Position numbers and translations under genes: made by a program. The notes under the pieces were generated by a model, which saw nothing but the letters and a program-made list of their open reading frames with translations, searched no databases and had not been told where the DNA came from. Shown piece after piece: positions 7,833 to 16,041 of a DNA stretch of 64,000 nt (the stretch's first letter is position 1; each line of letters opens with the position of its first letter). This stretch comes from JAJAZB01 sp964244295 (GTDB lineage Bacteria > Bacteroidota > Bacteroidia > Cytophagales > Spirosomataceae), in the NCBI GenBank assembly GCA_964244295.1, contig CAXTIG010000001.1, positions 186,001 through 250,000 of the forward strand, in the 5' to 3' direction.

Positions 7833-9326
7833 ATGCTGTTTTTAGGAATTGACCTAGGTACCTCGTCCATCAAAGTTTCCGTGGTGGATGCCGACACCCA
7901 GCAGGTCGTGGCCGCCGCCACGTACCCCGACACCGAAACCGCCATCCAGGTGCCGCAAGAGGGCTGGGCCGAGCAAGATCCCAATTTGTGGTGGGAATGC
8001 ACGACGCAAGCCGTCCGTCGGGTCATCGCCTCGGGCCACTTCGATGCCGCCGACATTGCCGCCATTGGCATTGCCTACCAGATGCACGGTCTCGTACTGG
8101 TGGACGAGGCGGGGGAAGCCCTGCGCCCTTCCATCATCTGGTGCGACAGCCGGGCGGTACCCTACGGCGATCGGCTTTACAAAAAAATCGGGGAAAAGCG
8201 GGCGCTGAGTTACCTGCTCAATTCGCCGGGCAATTTTACCGCTGCCAAACTGGCCTGGGTGATGGACAACGAACCGGCGGTGTACGCCCAGGCCGACCGC
8301 CTGCTGCTACCCGGCGACTACCTCGCCCAACGCCTGACGGGCGAGGCGACCACCTCCAACTCGGCGCTTTCGGAAGGCATTTTTTGGGATTTTTTGAAAA
8401 ACGAACTTTCGCAGGATTTACTCTCCGCCCTCGCGTTCCGCCCCGATCTCATCCCCCAAATCCGGCCCGTGTTCGGCGAACACGGGCGGCTCCGGCGCGA
8501 CGTAGCCGAGGCCCTGGGGCTGAAAGCCAACCTTCCCGTGACGTACAAAGCGGGCGACCAACCCAACAACGCCCTCAGCCTCAACGTACTCGAACCCGGC
8601 GAAGTGGCCGCCACGGCGGGCACATCGGGCGTGATTTACGCCGTCACCGACCGCGTCGCCTCCGACCCGAAGTCGAGGGTGAACACGTTTGCGCACGTCA
8701 ACCACCAGCGCGGGGGGCAAAACCGCCTCGGGGTGTTACTTTGCATCAACGGCACGGGCATTCTCAACCGATGGGTGCGCGACGAGTTTGGTACCGGTCT
8801 GGACTACCCGATGCTCAATCACCTCGCCGGTAGTGTGCGGGCGGGCAGTGAGGGCGTGCGGGTGTTGCCCTTCGGCAACGGGGCCGAACGCGTGTTGGAA
8901 AACCGCACACTCGGGGCGCAGCTTTCCGGGTTGAATTTCAACCTTCACAACCGGGCGCACGTGTTCCGCGCCGCGCAGGAGGGCATTGCATTTTCACTAA
9001 AGTACGGCCTCGACATCATGGGGGCAACCGGCACTCAACCCGCCGTCATCCGGGCCGGGCGGGCCAATTTGTTTCTCAGCGAGGTGTTCAGCCAGGCGTT
9101 GGTGAACGTCACCCAAACGCCCGTCGAACTCTACGACACCGACGGGGCGAAAGGGGCCGCCCTCGGTGCGGGCATCGGGCTGGGCTTTTTTGCCGAACCC
9201 CAGGAAGCATTTACTAAATTAAAGAAACTGGCTACGATCGAACCCGACTCGTCGCAGGCAGCGACGTACCAGGAGTTTTACGAAAGCTGGAAAGATTTGC
9301 TGACGAAAATGCTGACGGATTACTGA
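7833..9326 (+). CDS. xylB: Xylulokinase (FGGY carbohydrate kinase)
   Basis: This 497-residue cytosolic kinase phosphorylates a pentulose, most likely D-xylulose to xylulose-5-phosphate. The ASKHA phosphate-1 motif FLGIDLGTSSIKVSVVD opens the protein, MHGLVLVD and IIWCDSRA follow, and the C-terminal FGGY domain contains AGTSGVIYAV, GTGILNRWVRDE and IRAGRANLFLSEVFSQAL. Its length is normal. No xylose isomerase or xylose transporter is adjacent, so the exact sugar is inferred from family similarity. It is convergent with the ferritin-like genes across a strong palindrome. Confidence 0.88.
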   Translation: MLFLGIDLGTSSIKVSVVDADTQQVVAAATYPDTETAIQVPQEGWAEQDPNLWWECTTQAVRRVIASGHFDAADIAAIGIAYQMHGLVLVDEAGEALRPSIIWCDSRAVPYGDRLYKKIGEKRALSYLLNSPGNFTAAKLAWVMDNEPAVYAQADRLLLPGDYLAQRLTGEATTSNSALSEGIFWDFLKNELSQDLLSALAFRPDLIPQIRPVFGEHGRLRRDVAEALGLKANLPVTYKAGDQPNNALSLNVLEPGEVAATAGTSGVIYAVTDRVASDPKSRVNTFAHVNHQRGGQNRLGVLLCINGTGILNRWVRDEFGTGLDYPMLNHLAGSVRAGSEGVRVLPFGNGAERVLENRTLGAQLSGLNFNLHNRAHVFRAAQEGIAFSLKYGLDIMGATGTQPAVIRAGRANLFLSEVFSQALVNVTQTPVELYDTDGAKGAALGAGIGLGFFAEPQEAFTKLKKLATIEPDSSQAATYQEFYESWKDLLTKMLTDY

Positions 9327-9344
9327 CCGGGATGATTCAAAAAA

Positions 9345-9392
9345 TCAAACGCCGGATTTTCAAACCTGTTGGTTTGAAAATCCGGCGTTTGA
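9345..9392. terminator. Bidirectional hairpin between xylB and ferritin-like genes
   Basis: Perfect 22-nt arms (9345-9366 and 9371-9392) with a 4-nt loop lie in an 84-nt gap between convergent genes. The sequence is built from TCAAACG and TCAAACC words like the repeat at 3632-3719. A role as a two-way terminator is inferred from position; there is no long T run. Confidence 0.65.
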
Positions 9393-9410
9393 ACGTAAAC
9401 CCGAAGCCGA

Positions 9411-10259
9411 TTATTTCGCCAGGAAGGGCGTTACGATGGTAACGACCTGGTCGGTAGTGAGCGGCTCATCGAACGATTCGGAGGCGGCGTTCGAGGAGAC
9501 GGAGAACCCGTTGATGTTCGTAATTTCAACCCCCGCTTGGTTGGTTTTGTCTTCCCCGGCGTAGTTGAGTGCCACTAAATCGCCGATGCCAGCGGTGCTG
9601 TTGCCCGTAATCCAGGGCTTGAGGCCCGACTGGAGGGTGTGCTTCCAGCGCTCTTCGCGAACGTGAGCAGCGTGGCGGGCCTCCACCGAGTGGATGTTGA
9701 GGGCCGCCGTCAGCACCGCGCCCGTCCCGACGAGAAATTCGGCCTGGCCTTTGTAGGCCCGAACACCCGTGTCTTCGAGGGTCTGAGCCACGGCCAGGAA
9801 CAGGGGATAGTTGGTGAAGGCATCCTTGAAGGGGCCATTTCCACTACCTGCTCCACCCGAAAGGTCAAACCTAGGTTTGGCGTTCGGCCGGCCACCAGCT
9901 CCGGTGATGGCGGCAATCAGGAATTTCACGTGCTTGGCTTCGTGGTCGGTGATGATCCCAAATCCTTCCCGGTTGCCCGCGTTTGGGAACGGGACCGTCT
10001 TCATGGCCGCGTTGTAAAAATCAGATTCGAGGTGTTCGAGGAGAAGAGCGAAATTCAGTACATCGAAAACCGACCGGGGCATCTGCCCCTGTCCGTAGGC
10101 TTTCTTGAACATCGCGCCAAATGCCAGGGGAACGGCGGTAAGGGCCAGTTTTTTGCCCATGTTGCCAAACTCACGCATGGCCTTACGGCGAGTGTCGAGG
10201 CGATCGTACACATCCGCGTCCACCGTGGAAATATTATTCAGGAGATTCAGTAAGTTCAT
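9411..10259 (-). CDS. Ferritin-like domain protein (PF13668 type), second gene of pair
   Basis: This 282-residue protein has the four-helix ferritin-like fold of the desiccation-related family PF13668. Candidate metal or helix-core motifs are EHLESDFYNAAM, DHEAKHVKFL, EDTGVRAYKG and VEARHAAHVR. The N-terminus holds TRRKAMREFGNMGKKLALTA, a Tat-like twin-arginine stretch and hydrophobic segment, although about 22 residues precede it, so export is likely but not certain. It lies 25 nt downstream of a homologous gene on the same strand, evidently an operon. Function is unknown; a stress or redox role is inferred from family context. Confidence 0.82.
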   Translation of the reverse strand: MNLLNLLNNISTVDADVYDRLDTRRKAMREFGNMGKKLALTAVPLAFGAMFKKAYGQGQMPRSVFDVLNFALLLEHLESDFYNAAMKTVPFPNAGNREGFGIITDHEAKHVKFLIAAITGAGGRPNAKPRFDLSGGAGSGNGPFKDAFTNYPLFLAVAQTLEDTGVRAYKGQAEFLVGTGAVLTAALNIHSVEARHAAHVREERWKHTLQSGLKPWITGNSTAGIGDLVALNYAGEDKTNQAGVEITNINGFSVSSNAASESFDEPLTTDQVVTIVTPFLAK

Positions 10260-10284
10260 GATTTAAAGACGTTTGAAGTGAGAA

Positions 10285-11010
10285 TTACCCGATCAAACCG
10301 CTGTCGCGTAGATCGAAGCCTTCGACGACGAAAGGTTTAATAATGTTGAGCACTTCGCCGGGCGCCTTGGCAATGTCAAGGGCCGTGTCATTCGTTACCG
10401 AATTGGAGAAGTTGTTCTGGATGAAGAGGTCACGGATGTAAGCGGCGTGACGGGCTTCGACCGAGACGATTTTCCCGGCCAGGGTCAGGTAACCCGCGTC
10501 TTTGATGAACCGGGCGGCTCCGTTGTAAGCCGAAACTCCGGTGTCTTCGAAGGCCTGAGCGGCATCGATAATCGAAGCGCGGCTTTTAAAGTTAACCATC
10601 GAAAAGTCAACCGTCAGGTCAGGAATGCGGGCACTACCGAGCGCATTCTTGAAAAACTCGCGGTGGGCAATCTCATGGTCGCGAATGTCGGTGAACAACA
10701 TGGCCTCCCGACCCGTGAGGGTACCCGCGTTGATAACCTGCACGTAAAAGGCAGCTTCGAGTTGTTCAAGAGCGTAGGCGTAGTTGAGTACGGCGATGTC
10801 TCCCGATCCAAACTTAATGATGTCTCCTAACTTGGCGGCCCGGCTGGCAGAAGCACCGGGAGCAAGGTCGGCATCTTTACAAGCCGACAATAAAAAGGCC
10901 GACGTAGCGGCCGAGTACCCGGCGTAGCGAAGGAAATCGCGGCGTTGGGTGTTCGCCGGTGAATCCGCTTCCTGAGGGACTCCGGCTGCCTTCCGAAAAT
11001 AGTGAAACAT
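10285..11010 (-). CDS. Ferritin-like domain protein (PF13668 type) with Tat signal, first gene of pair
   Basis: This 241-residue exported protein starts MFHYFRKAAG and carries RRDFLRYAGYSAATSAFLLSAC, a Tat signal overlapping a lipobox-like LLSAC, suggesting a Tat-exported lipoprotein. The ferritin-like bundle shows ALEQLEAAFY, DHEIAHREFF, EDTGVSAYNG and SVEARHAAYIR, the same four motifs in the same order as the next gene, so the pair probably arose by duplication. A TAGGTTTG box on the minus strand at 11129-11136 may drive the operon. Biochemical function is not known. Confidence 0.85.
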   Translation of the reverse strand: MFHYFRKAAGVPQEADSPANTQRRDFLRYAGYSAATSAFLLSACKDADLAPGASASRAAKLGDIIKFGSGDIAVLNYAYALEQLEAAFYVQVINAGTLTGREAMLFTDIRDHEIAHREFFKNALGSARIPDLTVDFSMVNFKSRASIIDAAQAFEDTGVSAYNGAARFIKDAGYLTLAGKIVSVEARHAAYIRDLFIQNNFSNSVTNDTALDIAKAPGEVLNIIKPFVVEGFDLRDSGLIG

Positions 11011-11128
11011 GAAGTGGTAGAAATTGGTGATGGATAAATCGGGATTGGTGTGGGTATCGTCGTTCGAGCCTTCAAATGCAATGCCAGGGCTGAAACCCGT
11101 TTAGCGTATACGTTTAAAGAGGTTCGGC

Positions 11129-11136
11129 CAAACCTA
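11129..11136 (-). promoter_or_regulatory. Possible -7 box of the ferritin-like operon
   Basis: The minus strand reads TAGGTTTG, an exact TAnnTTTG match. It lies about 120 nt before the start codon at 11010, implying a long leader. No clear -33 element is seen. Confidence 0.3.
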
Positions 11137-11224
11137 CGGCGGGGTTGAGTAAACGGTTTCCTATTACCTAAAAAAAAAGCGCCGAAAAAAAGAATCAACG
11201 TCAGAAGAAGTCTCTTTTTAGGGT

Positions 11225-11259
11225 AAAAAGCCTCAAATCATTCTGATTTGAGGCTTTTT
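11225..11259. terminator. Bidirectional terminator-like hairpin
   Basis: A 16-bp stem starting AAAAAGCCTCAAATCA with a 3-nt loop has A and T tracts at its two ends, so it could terminate transcription in either direction. Confidence 0.7.
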
Positions 11260-11458
11260 ACTAATTTACTTTGCGCTTCGAGTAGACCTATCTTCACTGA
11301 CGAAATACTCGCTAACACCCGTTTTGTTTTCACATCTACTGGGGTTAAATTTTAGCAAGTGCGTAAGTCTGATTTGGATTAATAGTTGAATGGCGTATTT
11401 AGTGGGGCGTTAAAGCCACACCCAACCAGCTACATTTGGTGATTGAGAGAGTGGGCAT

Positions 11459-11492
11459 AAAAAAACCTGCCCCGAATTCTATCGGGGCAGGT
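11459..11492 (-). terminator. Rho-independent terminator of tRNA-Leu
   Basis: On the minus strand an 11-bp GC-rich stem (ACCTGCCCCGA and complement) is followed by seven T residues, starting 5 nt beyond the tRNA 3' end. Confidence 0.88.
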
Positions 11493-11496
11493 GTTG

Positions 11497-11580
11497 TACC
11501 CAGAGCCGGAGTCGAACCGGCATGCCCTTGCAGGCAATGGTGTTTGAGACCATCGCGTCTACCGATTCCGCCATCTGGGC
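11497..11580 (-). tRNA. tRNA-Leu (anticodon CAA)
   Basis: The minus strand folds into a class II tRNA of 84 nt. The acceptor arm is GCCCAGA with TCTGGGT plus discriminator A; the D-arm has GGTAGACGC; the anticodon stem ATGGT/ACCAT encloses CTCAAAC with anticodon CAA, read as leucine (UUG). A long variable arm and the T-loop GTTCGACTC follow. CCA is not encoded. It appears to be a single tRNA with its own promoter and terminator. Confidence 0.95.
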
Positions 11581-11596
11581 TTCTGCATTGGGAGGG

Positions 11597-11604
11597 CAAA
11601 AGTA
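11597..11604 (-). promoter_or_regulatory. Predicted -7 box of tRNA-Leu
   Basis: The minus strand reads TACTTTTG, an exact TAnnTTTG match, 16 nt before the tRNA 5' end. That is a suitable distance for a very short 5' leader. Confidence 0.5.
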
Positions 11605-11610
11605 GGCTTT

Positions 11611-11711
11611 TGAGTTGAAAATTGAAAATTGAGAGATGAAAATTGAACGTTGGAAATGTCGATGCGCTGGTTGTCAGAACTTTCAACTCTCAATTTTCAA
11701 CTTTCAACTCA
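11611..11711. repeat. Reiterated-word inverted repeat (word TTTCAACTTTCAA)
   Basis: GAGTTGAAAATTGAAAATTGAGAG on the left faces its reiterated inverse, CTCTCAATTTTCAACTTTCAAC, on the right. The right end includes the TCA that forms the stop codon of the following minus-strand permease. The same words recur at 36885-36991. Confidence 0.8.
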
Positions 11712-12947
11712 TTCGTATCGCAGCGCCTCGATCGGATCCAATTTAGAGGCCCGCCAGGCCGGGTAGTACCCCGAAAGAATACCGACGGTGATACAGACGA
11801 GCATCCCGACGACCATCCACAGCCAGGGAACGACGAAGCCCGCCCCCTGCGTGATCACGCTCGACAGCAGGTTGCCAATGCCAATGCCCATCAACAACCC
11901 GCCCATTCCACCCAGAATGCAGATGACCACGGCTTCGATCAAAAACTGCTGACGAATGCGGAGCGGAGTAGCCCCCAACGATTTTCGGATGCCGATTTCG
12001 CGGGTGCGTTCGGTCACGCTCACGAGCATGATGTTCATCAGGGCGATGCTGGCCCCCAGGAGCGTGATGAAGCCAATGCCAAACCCGCCGTAGCGCAGGT
12101 AGCCGGTGATGTTGTCGAGTTCCTTGAGCGTGGCGTCGGCCCGTTGAATTTCGAACGAATCGGGCATTCCGAGCCGATCCTGGCGGATGAGGCGCATCAC
12201 GCCCCGGGCTTCTTCCACCACTTCGTCCATGTTGCTCCCTTTGGGCACAGCGCTGGTGATATCAAAAGTCAGGGTGCGGGCGGGTCCGGCCAGGCGTTTG
12301 CCCGTTTCGAGGGGGAGGAGCATCATGCGGTCGTCGCCGCCACCGGTCATGTTGCCTTTGCTTTCGAGCACGCCAATGATCTGAATCTGCTGCCCCAGGG
12401 CTGAGACCACTTTGCCGACGGGTTCGGCGGTACCAAATAAAGTGCGAGCCAACTCACTCCCCAGAATGGCAACGTTGGTAGAATACAGCAAATCGTTGGG
12501 CGTAATGTCGCGGCCTTTGGCGAGTTTGTACCCTTTGATGGTCAGGTGATTTTCGTCGCCGCCCCGCACGGAGGTATTCGGATTGGTTTTCTTCGAGGCG
12601 TATTTGACTTGTCCGATGCCCGTGATGCCGGTGGAAATCGAAATAATGGCTTTTTGTCCGTAGCGTTGTTTGTACGCCATCGCCTCGCGGTATTCGATGG
12701 CCCGGTAGCGTTTATCGGATTGCCCGGCCCGGCGACGGCGGAACTGGCGGGGTCCCTCGATGTCGAATGTGGTGGCCCCCAGCCCGGCAAAACTACTTTC
12801 GACCGAGCCTTTGATGCCGTCGATGGCGGTCAGAATGCCTACTAGCGAGGTGATGCCGATGGCGATGATCAGCGCGGTGAGTACGGCCCGCAGCGAGTTG
12901 GCTCTGATCGAGCGTAAGCCTTCACGGAAGTTTTCGAGGAGGTTCAT
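11709..12947 (-). CDS. MacB-type ABC transporter permease
   Basis: This 412-residue inner-membrane protein has the four-helix MacB topology. An N-terminal helix (RAVLTALIIAIGITSLVGIL) is followed by a MacB_PCD periplasmic domain and a C-terminal FtsX domain with ERTREIGIRKSLGATPLRIR and two more helices. It ends DPIEALRYE, the classic MacB C-terminus. No ATPase or adaptor gene is adjacent, so its partners must be encoded elsewhere. A minus-strand TACTTTTG box at 13013-13020 fits a promoter with a leader of about 60 nt. The substrate is unknown. Confidence 0.9.
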   Translation of the reverse strand: MNLLENFREGLRSIRANSLRAVLTALIIAIGITSLVGILTAIDGIKGSVESSFAGLGATTFDIEGPRQFRRRRAGQSDKRYRAIEYREAMAYKQRYGQKAIISISTGITGIGQVKYASKKTNPNTSVRGGDENHLTIKGYKLAKGRDITPNDLLYSTNVAILGSELARTLFGTAEPVGKVVSALGQQIQIIGVLESKGNMTGGGDDRMMLLPLETGKRLAGPARTLTFDITSAVPKGSNMDEVVEEARGVMRLIRQDRLGMPDSFEIQRADATLKELDNITGYLRYGGFGIGFITLLGASIALMNIMLVSVTERTREIGIRKSLGATPLRIRQQFLIEAVVICILGGMGGLLMGIGIGNLLSSVITQGAGFVVPWLWMVVGMLVCITVGILSGYYPAWRASKLDPIEALRYE

Positions 12948-13012
12948 GGTAGTCCGGCGCGGTGTTTGTACGGAATAGTTTCGTAGATTCGTTCACGGTC
13001 TGAATCGTCGAA

Positions 13013-13020
13013 CAAAAGTA
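13013..13020 (-). promoter_or_regulatory. Predicted -7 box of the MacB-type permease gene
   Basis: The minus strand reads TACTTTTG, an exact TAnnTTTG match, 65 nt before the ATG at 12947, within the divergent gap to the next gene. Confidence 0.4.
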
Positions 13021-13048
13021 CCAGTTGCCCCGTTTTTTCCGCACGCCA

Positions 13049-14311
13049 ATGAAGCGCCTCCTGTTTCCACTTATCCTTTTCCTGGCCGTCAGCGCCCAGG
13101 CTTTCGCCGCCCGCTTGCTGTTGCCGATGGACGAAGTCCAGAAAAATCACCTCAAAGCCTACGGCATTGCGTACTGGGTGCTGAAAAACTACGAGATCGA
13201 AGTGGACTGGCTGCTCAACTACCGGGGCGGGAGTTTTATGTTTCAACACAGCCAGAAATTCGAGAACGAACTCATCATCCGGGGCGTGAGCTACGAGGTG
13301 ATTTCCGAGGCCCAGGTGGCGATGATCGAGCAGCAGGTGAGCAGCCCCGACGCCAACATGGATTTGGTGAAGCTGCAAAAACCGCCCAAAGTTGCGGTGT
13401 ATTCGCCCAAAACCAAGCAACCCTGGGACGACGCCGTCACGCTGGTACTCACCTACGCCGAAATTCCCTACGAAACGATTTTTGACGACGAGGTCATGAA
13501 CGGCAAACTGCCCCAGTACGACTGGTTGCACCTCCACCACGAAGATTTTACGGGGCAAATGGGTAAATTCTGGCAACACCGCAATTACCCCTGGTACCAG
13601 GCCCAAAAACGCGAAGACGAGGCCTGTGCCGCCCGGCACGGCCTTCAGAAAGTGTCGCAGTTGAAACTGGGCGTGGTGAAAAAAATTCGGGAATTCGTTT
13701 CCGGCGGCGGCTACATGTTTGCCATGTGCAACGCCACCGACACCTACGACGTGGCCCTGGCCGCCGACGGAATCGACATCGTCGATACGTTTTACGACGG
13801 CGACGGCTCCGACCCGAACGCCAGCAAAAAACTCAATTTCTCGAACACCTTCGCCTTCGAAAACTTCCAGGTTTACACCGACCCCTACACCATCGAATTC
13901 TCGACCGTCGACCACCAGCCCGACGAGCGGCGGCTGATGGAATCCAACGATTACTTCGCCCTGTTCCAGTTTTCGGCCAAGTGGGACCCCATCCCTTCGA
14001 TGCTCACGCAAAACCACGAAACCACCATCAAAGGCTTCATGGGTCAGACCACCGCCTACAAAAAGCAATTCATCAAACCCGACGTGATCGTGCTCGGTGA
14101 AAACCGCTCCGTGGGCGAAGCCCGTTACATTCACGGCACGGTGGGCCGGGGCTTCTGGACGTTCTACGGCGGTCACGATCCCGAAGACTACCGCCACGAA
14201 GTGGGCGAGGAACCCACCGACCTGGCCCTGCACCCCAATTCCCCCGGCTACCGCCTGATTTTGAACAACATCCTGTTTCCGGCGGCGAAGAAGAAAAAGC
14301 AGAAGACCTAG
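13049..14311 (+). CDS. Conserved exported protein, often labelled asparagine synthetase B; function unknown
   Basis: This 420-residue protein starts at ATG 13049 with a signal peptide (MKRLLFPLILFLAVSAQAFA). I recognise the sequence type as widespread in Bacteroidota and commonly annotated asparagine synthetase B. Nothing here resembles the AsnB N-terminal nucleophile or ATP-pyrophosphatase domains: there is no Cys2 and no SGGLDS motif. Conserved-looking stretches are VAVYSPKTKQPWDDAVTLVL, YDWLHLHHEDFTGQMGKFW, GGGYMFAMCNATDTYDVALA, MLTQNHETTIKGFMGQT and GRGFWTFYGGHDPEDYRH. The GGGYMFAMCNATD turn and final GGHDPED recall glutamine-amidotransferase-like trehalose-utilisation folds, so an enzyme or sugar-binding role is possible but unproven. 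The tail is strongly basic (KKKKQKT). Confidence 0.8.
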   Translation: MKRLLFPLILFLAVSAQAFAARLLLPMDEVQKNHLKAYGIAYWVLKNYEIEVDWLLNYRGGSFMFQHSQKFENELIIRGVSYEVISEAQVAMIEQQVSSPDANMDLVKLQKPPKVAVYSPKTKQPWDDAVTLVLTYAEIPYETIFDDEVMNGKLPQYDWLHLHHEDFTGQMGKFWQHRNYPWYQAQKREDEACAARHGLQKVSQLKLGVVKKIREFVSGGGYMFAMCNATDTYDVALAADGIDIVDTFYDGDGSDPNASKKLNFSNTFAFENFQVYTDPYTIEFSTVDHQPDERRLMESNDYFALFQFSAKWDPIPSMLTQNHETTIKGFMGQTTAYKKQFIKPDVIVLGENRSVGEARYIHGTVGRGFWTFYGGHDPEDYRHEVGEEPTDLALHPNSPGYRLILNNILFPAAKKKKQKT

Positions 14312-14346
14312 CCCCAGTACTGTCCTGGCAAACAAGTTGCAGTTCC

Positions 14347-14373
14347 AAGCCCGCACCCTCGTGCGGGCTTTTT
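14347..14373 (+). terminator. Rho-independent terminator
   Basis: A 10-bp stem (AAGCCCGCAC and complement) with a CCTC loop ends in a T run, 35 nt after the preceding stop codon. Confidence 0.85.
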
Positions 14374-14381
14374 ACATTTCA

Positions 14382-16027
14382 ATGGCTACATTAACTCACG
14401 CTACCCAGATTACCCCTGCCCCGACCATGTGGGCACCATTCAATCACGGCATATTCCGGGTCATCTGGCTGGCCGCGCTTGCCTCCAACATCGGCACCTG
14501 GATGCAAAACGTAGCCGGGTCACCACCCTCACCACGTCGACTGTTCTGGTGGCGCTCATGCAGACGGCGACCAGTTTACCCATCTTCCTGCTCAGTGTTC
14601 CGGCGGGCGCGCTGGCCGATCTGTTCGACCGGCGGCGGATTCTACTTTTCACCCAGGCCTTCATGGGCGTGGTGGCGTTGGTATTGGGTATTTTCACCTT
14701 CGCGGGCCTCCTAAGCAGTTGGACCGTGCTATTGTTTACCTTTTTACTGGGTATCGGAGCGGCACTCAATGGCCCGACCTGGCAATCCATCACGCCCGAA
14801 TTGGTACCCCGCCCGGTACTTTCAGCGGCCCTGACCCTGAACGGCGTGAGTGTAAACCTCGCCCGGGCCATTGGCCCGGCGCTGGGCGGGTTGATCATCG
14901 CCCGCTATTCGCCGGGGTATGTTTTCCTGCTCAACGGGCTGTCTTATTTCGGAACGTTCCTCGTCGTGTTCCGGTGGCAACGCCAACCGCGCGTCCGGGA
15001 GGTGCCCGTCGAAAATTTCCTGGGCGCACTCCGGGCCGGGGTGCGGTACGTGCGTTTTTCACCCGCCATCCAGGCTATTTTGATTCGAGCCTCCGCGTTT
15101 ACGTTTGGCTCCAGCGCCATGTGGGCTTTGTTATCGTTGGTCGTTGCCCGAAAACTTCAGCTCTCGTCGGGAACTTACGGGGTGTTGCTCTCCTACCTGG
15201 GTGCCGGGGCCGTGACCGGGGCGTTTGTGATCAACCGCCTCTCCCGCTCGTTCGGCCCAAATCGCCGCATTTTACTGGCTACCAGCTTATTCATCGGAGT
15301 GTTGACTTGCCTGGCCGTCGTTACGTCACCCTACCTGCTGTACGCGGTGATGTACACGGCCGGTTTGGCCTGGATCCTGGTCATGACCAGTTTCAACGTG
15401 TCCATCCAGCTTCATTTACCCCGTTGGGTACAGGCCCGGGTGCTGAGTATTTACCTCCTCGTTTTTCAGGGCGGAATGGCCTTTGGGAGTATCATCTGGG
15501 GGGCATTGTCCGACCAGTTTGGTTTGCAAACGGCCCTGCTCGCGGCGGGAGGGTGGCTGACGTTCAGCCTACTGCTGGCTTTTCCCTTTAAAATTAGCTC
15601 GGCTGAACACTTCGACCTGGATCCCGCACTGACCTGGCCCGATCCTAAGGTCAGTGCCACCATCGACCCGGACGACGGGCCGGTGGTGGTCATGATCGAA
15701 TACCGCATCGAGCCGCCGCAGTTGGGTGAATTTCTGACGGCTTTTGAATCGCTGAAACGACTGCGGCTGCGCGACGGCGCTTCCCGGATCGGTGTCTTTG
15801 CCGACGCCACCGACCCGACGCGTCAAGTGGAATTCTTCACGGTTTATTCCTGGGGCGAACACCTCCGCCAGCACCATCGCTTCACGCACCAGGACCAACT
15901 TATGGAAGCCGCCGTTCGGCGGTTCCACGCGGGACCGACTCCCCCACTCGTTACTCATTTTGTCGCTCAGTCCGAAAAACACACCGAGCCAGTCACTCCG
16001 CAATTTGAATCGTTGGAAGGAACGTAA
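14382..16027 (+). pseudogene. MFS exporter (MFS_3/EntS-like), broken by a frameshift near 14514-14521
   Basis: The first part (MATLTHATQ..., or MWAPFNHGIFR from 14427) reads IRVIWLAALASNIGTWMQNVAG-type sequence in one frame. The rest (TTLTTSTVLVALMQTATSLPIF onward) continues in another frame from about 14522. Together they reconstruct a 12-helix MFS_3 transporter with a C-terminal ferredoxin-like monooxygenase-type domain (about 100 residues from VVVMIEYRIEPPQ). At the junction the usual AWLM codons are missing; the gap is best explained by loss of about 10 nt between GTAGCCGGG and ACCACC. MFS_3 proteins export siderophores or drugs. The gene is either inactivated or carries an assembly error. 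An internal start at 14429 or downstream would lack helix 1. Confidence 0.82.
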
Positions 16028-16041
16028 CCAGCCTCATCGAT

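Larger units (their letters stand above)
11011..11496. other. Gene-free stretch upstream of the ferritin-like operon
   Basis: I see no protein gene here. It holds a minus-strand TAGGTTTG -7 box (11129-11136), a terminator-like hairpin (11225-11259) and the tRNA terminator (11459-11492). A plus-strand TACATTTG at 11431-11438 matches the promoter consensus but has no gene downstream and may be chance. Confidence 0.6.

Noticed and set aside
11431..11438. Plus-strand TACATTTG promoter-like box
   Set aside because: No plus-strand gene follows; the next features are the minus-strand tRNA terminator and tRNA, so the match is probably chance.
12944..14356. 470-codon open frame on the minus strand opposite the conserved exported protein
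   Set aside because: The plus-strand protein has a signal peptide and strongly conserved stretches; the antisense frame has none and reads as low-complexity His/Val/Gly-rich sequence.
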